The notes beneath the pieces were generated by a model. The model made no database searches. It was given only the letters and a program-made list of their open reading frames with translations, and was not told where the DNA came from. From NCBI GenBank assembly GCA_002347025.1, contig DEAE01000016.1, positions 120,957-184,956 on the forward strand: 64,000 nt of DNA, in the 5' to 3' direction. Within the stretch, counting starts at the first letter, position 1. Each line of letters starts with the position of its first letter. The stretch comes from Acidobacteria bacterium UBA2990 (GTDB lineage Bacteria > Acidobacteriota > Vicinamibacteria > Vicinamibacterales > UBA8438). This document shows, one piece after another, positions 59,614-64,000 of this stretch. A program made the position numbers and the translations under genes.

Positions 59614-61272
59614 ATGACAGTGCACGCAACTACACCCAAGAGGTCGGCAGCCCTAGCAACCGGGCTACCCCAAATTTCTCCTCCCACAAATCGCGCTCAG
59701 GTTGGGGGAATTATCCTAGTCCTCGTAATCACCTACTTCTGCTTTTTCCATGGGCTAACAGCCTTCGGGCTCGTCGGACCAGACGAACCACGTTACGCGG
59801 CTATTGCCAGGGACATGGCAATCACATCGGACTGGATCACACCGCGACTACATGGAGAGCCCTGGCTTGAAAAACCAATCCTCTACTACTGGAGCGCCGC
59901 AATCGGCTATCGCCTTTTAGGAGACAGCGAGCTAGCGGCCCGGCTGCCTTCAGCCGTCGGGGCATTAACCACTCTGCTCGCTCTAGGGTGGCTCACCAGG
60001 CGGTTCTATGGCAGTCACACTGCTCTACTATTCGGATTGGTCTTTCCCTCGAGCATAGCAGGGCTCGCATTCTCACGGGCAGCGACCCCGGACATGCTGT
60101 TCTCATCGAGTTTGGCTGTGACACTGGCCGTCGCCATGCCTCTAATCCTCGTGCCCCGCCTCAAACACATCATCAGCTACCAAATAGGTTTCGGTGTCGC
60201 CCTAGGGCTAGCTGTAATGGCTAAGGGTCCGGCGGGGGTTGTGCTCGCTGGAGCCAGCTGTACCCTCGGTGCGCTTCTCACACGACACTCCAGCTACATC
60301 TGGCGCCTGACGAGCCCCCCAGCCATCGTAGGTTTCGGAATCATTGCACTGCCCTGGTATGTCGCGTGCGGTCTCCAGAACCCAGAGTTCGTTCAAGTCT
60401 TCTTCCTTTCTCACAACATCGATCGTTTCCTGACTCCGGTTTTCTCACACACGCAGCCCTTCTGGTTTTTCATCCCAGTAATGCTACTCGCTCTCGCCCC
60501 CTGGACAGCTGCTCTAGCCCACACGGTCTGCAACACAGCCAATTTGCTGAGCTGTGAAAAACGGACAGGTTCCCCATCCGTATTCTTGGTTGCCTGGGCT
60601 TTATTCCCGGTCGCATTCTTCAGTCTGTCCCAATCGAAGCTTCCCGGCTATGTGCTCCCGGCTGTGCCGGCCTGCACAGCCTTGCTCTCTCATGCCATGG
60701 CAAAGGTAATCCGGTCAAATACGTACACACGCACCTTCGGCATAGGCCTTGGTGCCACACTTGCCGCCATGACCCTCACCTTTCTTGCAGCACCTGAAGT
60801 TGCAAGCTCTGGAGTGCAACAAGGAGCCGTGCGCCCACTGGCTGTCGTGCTAGGTTCCTGTGCCCTAGCAACAACCTATCTGGGTTATAGAAGGCGCCTG
60901 CCTGCTGCTATAGCCACCACCGCACTGGGCATAGCGTTCACTCTCTGGCAGCTCAACGAGACGGTGCTTCCCAAGCTAGACCCTATGATCAGCAGCAGGG
61001 CAACGGCTCAAGCTGTGTTGGAGTTATCCACAGATAGCCCGATCAGAACCTATGCCCTACACCGGGCTTGGCAGCACGGACTCGAGTATTACCTGAGTGG
61101 AACGATCCTAGAGTGGAATCCTGAAGATCCGGACGGCACACTAGTCATAACCACCAGGCAAGGCATGCGCCAAATGCAACTAGAAGGGGCTGGACTGGTC
61201 ATGTTACGGACGGTTTCGAACAATGCGTTGTTGGTGCGAACCGATCCTTCTGCCAACTGGCAGCAACAGTAG
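59614..61272 (+). CDS. ArnT-like membrane glycosyltransferase (GT83/PMT)
   Basis: A 552-residue integral membrane enzyme of the ArnT/PMT (GT-C) type. The first periplasmic loop carries the catalytic acidic motif FGLVGPDEPRYAAIARDM, followed by GEPWLEKPILYYWSAAIGYRLLG, characteristic of ArnT and related mannosyl/aminoarabinosyl transferases. About 12 helices follow, then a small C-terminal periplasmic domain ending QLEGAGLVMLRTVSNNALLVR. It would transfer a sugar from a polyprenyl-phosphate donor to lipid A or another acceptor. No other lipopolysaccharide genes are near. The divergent partner is the molybdenum hydroxylase operon. Confidence 0.85.
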   Translation: MTVHATTPKRSAALATGLPQISPPTNRAQVGGIILVLVITYFCFFHGLTAFGLVGPDEPRYAAIARDMAITSDWITPRLHGEPWLEKPILYYWSAAIGYRLLGDSELAARLPSAVGALTTLLALGWLTRRFYGSHTALLFGLVFPSSIAGLAFSRAATPDMLFSSSLAVTLAVAMPLILVPRLKHIISYQIGFGVALGLAVMAKGPAGVVLAGASCTLGALLTRHSSYIWRLTSPPAIVGFGIIALPWYVACGLQNPEFVQVFFLSHNIDRFLTPVFSHTQPFWFFIPVMLLALAPWTAALAHTVCNTANLLSCEKRTGSPSVFLVAWALFPVAFFSLSQSKLPGYVLPAVPACTALLSHAMAKVIRSNTYTRTFGIGLGATLAAMTLTFLAAPEVASSGVQQGAVRPLAVVLGSCALATTYLGYRRRLPAAIATTALGIAFTLWQLNETVLPKLDPMISSRATAQAVLELSTDSPIRTYALHRAWQHGLEYYLSGTILEWNPEDPDGTLVITTRQGMRQMQLEGAGLVMLRTVSNNALLVRTDPSANWQQQ

Positions 61273-61278
61273 CTTCAC

Positions 61279-61326
61279 AACTTGGTTGGTCTTTACTCAT
61301 ATGTCAAGCCACCGCTCAACCAAGTT
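61279..61326. repeat. inverted repeat between convergent genes
   Basis: AACTTGGTTG (61279-61288) and CAACCAAGTT (61317-61326) are perfectly complementary over 10 bases, with 28 bases between, at the end of the glycosyltransferase gene and before the MBL gene's stop. It may be a terminator or a protein-binding site. No U-tract is present. Confidence 0.4.
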
Positions 61327-61378
61327 CCGCGTGGACTGCAACGGGTGTCAATGCCACAAGCATACAATTGGCTTCTCA

Positions 61379-62032
61379 TCATCGCAGCCCCATCCGTTGC
61401 TTATAATCGGGCCAATCACTCCGGAGTTGCAGAAACGCATCGGCATCCACACACTGCAGGAACGGGTTTGTCTTGCGTTCGAGGCCAATGGTCGAACTCG
61501 GGCGCGCACCATAGTCATGACCGGGCCAGACAGTCGTTTCATTCGGTAAAGATTCAAGTAGGTTTTGCAAACTCCCCCACTCTGTACGGGCGTCGGCCTC
61601 AGTCTTCGTTCCACCAACTTTGCCAACAAACAGCAGGTCCCCGGTAACAAGCAAATCGTGACCCAACTCGCATAGCACGAGATGATCGTCACAATGTCCC
61701 GGTGTGTGAAGGCACCGCACTCTCAAAGCTCCGACAGTAAGTTCATGGCCATCTGAGAGAGCTACATCTGGCCGTAGAGGTGCATCGGGGTGGGCCGCAA
61801 CAGGTGCGCCAGTCAAGCTAACCGCCGTAGCATTCCCCTCGGTATGATCGGCATGCCCGTGCGTATTGACAATGTGAGTTACTCTCAGACCCTGAACAGT
61901 GGCACGCTCGACCAATAGTTCGGGCGAATACGATGGATCGATAAGCACACCCTCACCCAACTCTCGATCGCCAATGAGATAGCCAAAATTTCGGTCACCA
62001 CCGGTCCTTACCTGTTCAAAAATCAGACGCAT
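61379..62032 (-). CDS. metallo-beta-lactamase-fold hydrolase (glyoxalase II/ETHE1-like)
   Basis: A 217-residue MBL hydrolase from ATG 62032, nine bases after AGGAGGT; a longer frame to 62059 would place the ribosome site inside the gene. The zinc motif is THGHADH (57-63), with His113 (PGHCDD), Asp132 (VTGDLLFVG) and His172 (WPGHDYG). This is the glyoxalase II/persulfide dioxygenase type. LIDPSYSPELLVERA and TGDLLFVGKVGGTKTEADARTEWGSL are typical of ETHE1-like and other thioester hydrolases. Cytoplasmic. It lies after nadC with 71 bases between, on the same strand. The ferrous persulfide dioxygenase residues cannot be confirmed by eye. Confidence 0.87.
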   Translation of the reverse strand: MRLIFEQVRTGGDRNFGYLIGDRELGEGVLIDPSYSPELLVERATVQGLRVTHIVNTHGHADHTEGNATAVSLTGAPVAAHPDAPLRPDVALSDGHELTVGALRVRCLHTPGHCDDHLVLCELGHDLLVTGDLLFVGKVGGTKTEADARTEWGSLQNLLESLPNETTVWPGHDYGARPSSTIGLERKTNPFLQCVDADAFLQLRSDWPDYKQRMGLR

Positions 62033-62103
62033 ATAAGCAGGACCTCCTAGAAATTGCACCTAGACAAACATGGGGACACAGCAATCAATTGGGTCAAGCC
62101 AGT

Positions 62104-62988
62104 CTAGGAAGTTGGCGCGACCAAAAAATCTAACCCCACATCAAGGGCTGGCGCGCTGTGGGTCATCCAACCGACCGAGACGAAATCGACGCCAGAGGCT
62201 GCAACGTCGGCAATGGTATCCGGAGTAATCCCACCAGAGGCTTCGGTAACTGCTCGGCCTCTGGCTAGGTCAACGGCCTGCTTGAGATCAGGAATGGCCA
62301 TGTTATCGAGCAGGACAACATCCGCGCCAGCATCTAGCGCTTCTTCCAGCTCATCAAGGTTGTCCACTTCGACCTCTAACTTGACGACATGACTCTGATG
62401 AGCGCGGGTCCTGGCAATAGCAGCACGGACACCGCCAGCGATCAGGCGGTGATTGTCCTTGATTAAGATAGCGTCATAGAGTCCAAATCGGTGATTCAAG
62501 GCTCCGCCAACCCGGACGGCATATTTTTCTAACGCACGTAACCCAGGAGTCGTCTTACGGGTACACAGCACACGTGCAGACGAAACACGCGAAACCAGGT
62601 AGACGAGGTCTCGAGTCGCAGTTGCTATGCCAGACAGATGAGCAAGCAGGTTGAGAGCGGTTCGCTCGGCTGACAGAAACACACGAGCCGGTCCCTCGAG
62701 TTCGGCGAGAACCGTTCCAGCCTCGACATCGGTCCCATCCATCTGTTCAACCTGCCAGCGCACAACTCCCAATGCATCGAAAGCAAACAGTGCGCAATCC
62801 AAACCGCACACCCGTCCCGGCTGGCGCGTCAGGATCTGGGCCTTGACCTCCAGGTCGCCAGGCACCACAGCGTCGGTGGTCAGATCACCGGCGGAACCCA
62901 AGTCGCTGTCGAGTTCCCGCCGCACCAGTTCCCTGTAATGGGCAAAGCCCAATGGCGCAATCCCCAACTGGCCTTCTTGATGACTCAT
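62104..62988 (-). CDS. nadC: nicotinate-nucleotide pyrophosphorylase (carboxylating)
   Basis: A 294-residue quinolinate phosphoribosyltransferase of usual length. Signatures: GDLTTDAVVPGDLEVKAQILTRQPGRVCG (34-62), ERTALNLLAHLSGIATATR (107-125), CTRKTTPGLRALEKYAVRVGGALNHRFGLYDAILIKDNH (141-179), EVEVDNLDELEEAL, DVVLLDNM and EASGGITPDTI. It makes nicotinate mononucleotide from quinolinate and PRPP, completing de novo NAD synthesis with nadA. The expected nadB is represented only by a short remnant between nadC and nadA. Confidence 0.95.
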   Translation of the reverse strand: MSHQEGQLGIAPLGFAHYRELVRRELDSDLGSAGDLTTDAVVPGDLEVKAQILTRQPGRVCGLDCALFAFDALGVVRWQVEQMDGTDVEAGTVLAELEGPARVFLSAERTALNLLAHLSGIATATRDLVYLVSRVSSARVLCTRKTTPGLRALEKYAVRVGGALNHRFGLYDAILIKDNHRLIAGGVRAAIARTRAHQSHVVKLEVEVDNLDELEEALDAGADVVLLDNMAIPDLKQAVDLARGRAVTEASGGITPDTIADVAASGVDFVSVGWMTHSAPALDVGLDFLVAPTS

Positions 62989-63259
62989 CTGTCGCCAACC
63001 ATCCGTTGGGTGTGACTCTGGGCATGATCCACCCTGTCACTCCGGTAGTAGACGCCATTGCGCCTTCGAAGCCCCAAAGCCGCACCGCTCATCGGCTCCC
63101 CACCGGCAGCACATTGCAAATTTCGGAAATCCGAGTCCCTACCCACCGCCATAAACCCGGCACCTCGAGCGCTACGAACATTCCACCAACACCTATCCCA
63201 AGAACCACAACATCCTAGGCTGGAAACCGACTCGGCACTCGCGGGGGAGATCCCAGTGG
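62989..63259 (-). pseudogene. possible nadB (L-aspartate oxidase) remnant
   Basis: The 271 bases between nadA and nadC do not contain an intact gene. One frame (about 63213-63110) reads DVVVLGIGVGGMFVALE, which looks like the N-terminal FAD-binding motif of a flavoprotein such as L-aspartate oxidase. It is preceded by TAG and ends soon after. Another frame (about 63062-62986) reads RRNGVYYRSDRVDHAQSHTQRM, recalling the SRGxHYRSD C-terminus of aspartate oxidase. Only about 120 bases lie between the two, so nearly all of the gene would be missing. This is inference from position and short matches. Alternatively the segment is unrelated. Confidence 0.4.
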
Positions 63260-64000
63260 TCATCCAGTGCTTCCCCGTCCAACCTCAAGCATCCGGTTAA
63301 CCGCGACGCGCGCACGATGAGCCACGTCCAGATCTACAGTCACCTCATGCTGCATCCGCTCGAGTGAAGTAAGGATTTTCGGTAAAGTGATTTGCTTCAT
63401 ATGCGGACAGAGATTGCAAGGTTTCACGAAGTCAACCTCCGGGTGAGCCACTGACACGTTGTCGCTCATAGAACACTCGGTCACTAGAACCACCCTTTCC
63501 GGCCGAGTCGCCTCCACATGACCAAGCAAGCCAGCCGTCGATCCAACGTAATCAGCCTCAGCCAACACATCAGGGGGACATTCAGGGTGGGCGTAGATTT
63601 GTATACCCGGGTAACTAGCCCTATAGCCTCGCAGATCCTCTGCTGTGAAGCGCTCGTGCACCTCGCAATGCCCCTTCCAGAGAATAATGTCAATGTTGGT
63701 CTGCTCTGCAACATGTCGTCCGAGATACTCGTCAGGCAAGAAAATAACCCTGTCGACTCCCAGTGACTCCACAACCTCAACCGCATTGGACGATGTGCAA
63801 CAGATGTCCGATTCCGCCTTCACATCGGCAGACGTGTTCACATACGTCACCACTGGAACACCCGGATACCGCTCTCGCAGCAACCGGACATCAGAACCGG
63901 TTATTGAAGATGCGAGCGAACAGCCAGCTTCGAGATCCGGGATTAGGACGGTCTTATCAGGACTGAGAATCTTCGCAGTCTCAGCCATAAAATGCACTCC
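63260..64000 (-). CDS. nadA: quinolinate synthase, 5' end outside window
   Basis: The 3' 246 codons of nadA; the frame stays open to the right edge, and the first ATG (63988) is inside VHFMAETAKIL, a conserved middle segment, so roughly 80-100 N-terminal residues lie outside the window. Visible: VLIPDLEAGCSLASSI, PVVTYVNTSADVKAESDICCTSSNAVEVV, IFLPDEYLGRHVAEQ, ILWKGHCEVHERF, IYAHPECPPDVLAEADYVGSTAGL and FVKPCNLCPHMKQITL. The three 4Fe-4S cysteines are probably those in ICCTSS, PEC and CNLCPHM. It condenses iminoaspartate with dihydroxyacetone phosphate. Iminoaspartate must come from aspartate by a dehydrogenase or oxidase elsewhere if nadB is truly lost. Confidence 0.93.
   Translation of the reverse strand, partial: GVHFMAETAKILSPDKTVLIPDLEAGCSLASSITGSDVRLLRERYPGVPVVTYVNTSADVKAESDICCTSSNAVEVVESLGVDRVIFLPDEYLGRHVAEQTNIDIILWKGHCEVHERFTAEDLRGYRASYPGIQIYAHPECPPDVLAEADYVGSTAGLLGHVEATRPERVVLVTECSMSDNVSVAHPEVDFVKPCNLCPHMKQITLPKILTSLERMQHEVTVDLDVAHRARVAVNRMLEVGRGSTG

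Noticed and set aside
62885..63085. Small ORF extending over the 5' end of nadC
   Set aside because: It overlaps nadC in another frame and has no recognised features; better explained as part of the degraded region.
1..64000. tRNA genes, CRISPR arrays, insertion sequences or prophage
   Set aside because: No cloverleaf, GGTTCGA-type T-arm in intergenic DNA, repeat-spacer pattern, transposase or integrase was seen; GGTTCGAA matches fall inside genes.

Overview
The window looks like a free-living, probably marine or host-associated Gram-negative bacterium from the Acidobacteriota (Vicinamibacteria-like) or a similarly built phylum. This is inference from gene content: PQQ-type beta-propellers, a DUF1592/DUF1552 pair, LVIVD and NHL propellers, many CoA-ester enzymes, Tat-exported oxidoreductases and outer-membrane barrels, in moderately GC-rich DNA. 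There is no rRNA, tRNA, CRISPR array, transposase, integrase or phage gene. Genes are densely packed, with many 4-base stop/start overlaps.

Layout. 1-330: 3' end of an M1 aminopeptidase. 477-7278 (minus): acyl-CoA dehydrogenase, CoA-transferase, MaoC hydratase, an amidohydrolase, MmgE/PrpD and a CitE-like lyase; these resemble an itaconate/mesaconate/citramalyl-CoA route. 7300-20342: Dam methylase, DUF1343 muramidase-like enzyme, SRPBCC, FAD oxidoreductase, an O-methyltransferase/small protein/amidase operon, rhodanese, alpha/beta hydrolase, a coupled M16 peptidase pair, YjbQ and a second acyl-CoA dehydrogenase. 20718-31260: aspartate kinase, LVIVD propeller, thioesterase, quinoprotein-like propeller, GntP permease, two alpha-hydroxy-acid oxidase relatives (one with its substrate-binding residues lost) and a PQQ dehydrogenase. 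31363-37263: TPR protein, outer-membrane barrel, aromatic/Gly-rich surface protein, SnoaL protein and a CoA-transferase.

37288-40212 is a minus-strand operon of outer-membrane channel, CuA-type cupredoxin and di-heme peroxidase-like protein. Upstream of it lies an unexplained 437-bp region with an AT-rich leader and at least five consecutive hairpins, a good structured-RNA candidate. 40650-45420 holds a Mn-cupin, a Tat-exported enolase-superfamily enzyme and an operon of NHL propeller, redoxin and quinoprotein-like propeller. The redoxin reading frame is interrupted by one in-frame TGA exactly where the first Cys of its CxxC motif belongs, and the RNA just downstream folds into a bacterial SECIS-like hairpin. 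I read it as a selenoprotein with a U-x-x-C active site; this is the most interesting locus in the window.

46016-51245 is a translationally coupled DUF1592 / DUF1552 / ankyrin operon. 51510-55076 carries two exported metallo-beta-lactamase-fold proteins and a Tat-exported glyoxalase-fold protein. 55195-59309 encodes a three-subunit molybdenum hydroxylase with a Tat signal on the 2Fe-2S subunit and extra cysteines for a 4Fe-4S cluster in the FAD subunit. 59614-61272 is an ArnT-like glycosyltransferase. The window ends with a metallo-beta-lactamase-fold hydrolase, nadC, a short apparent remnant of nadB, and nadA running off the edge.
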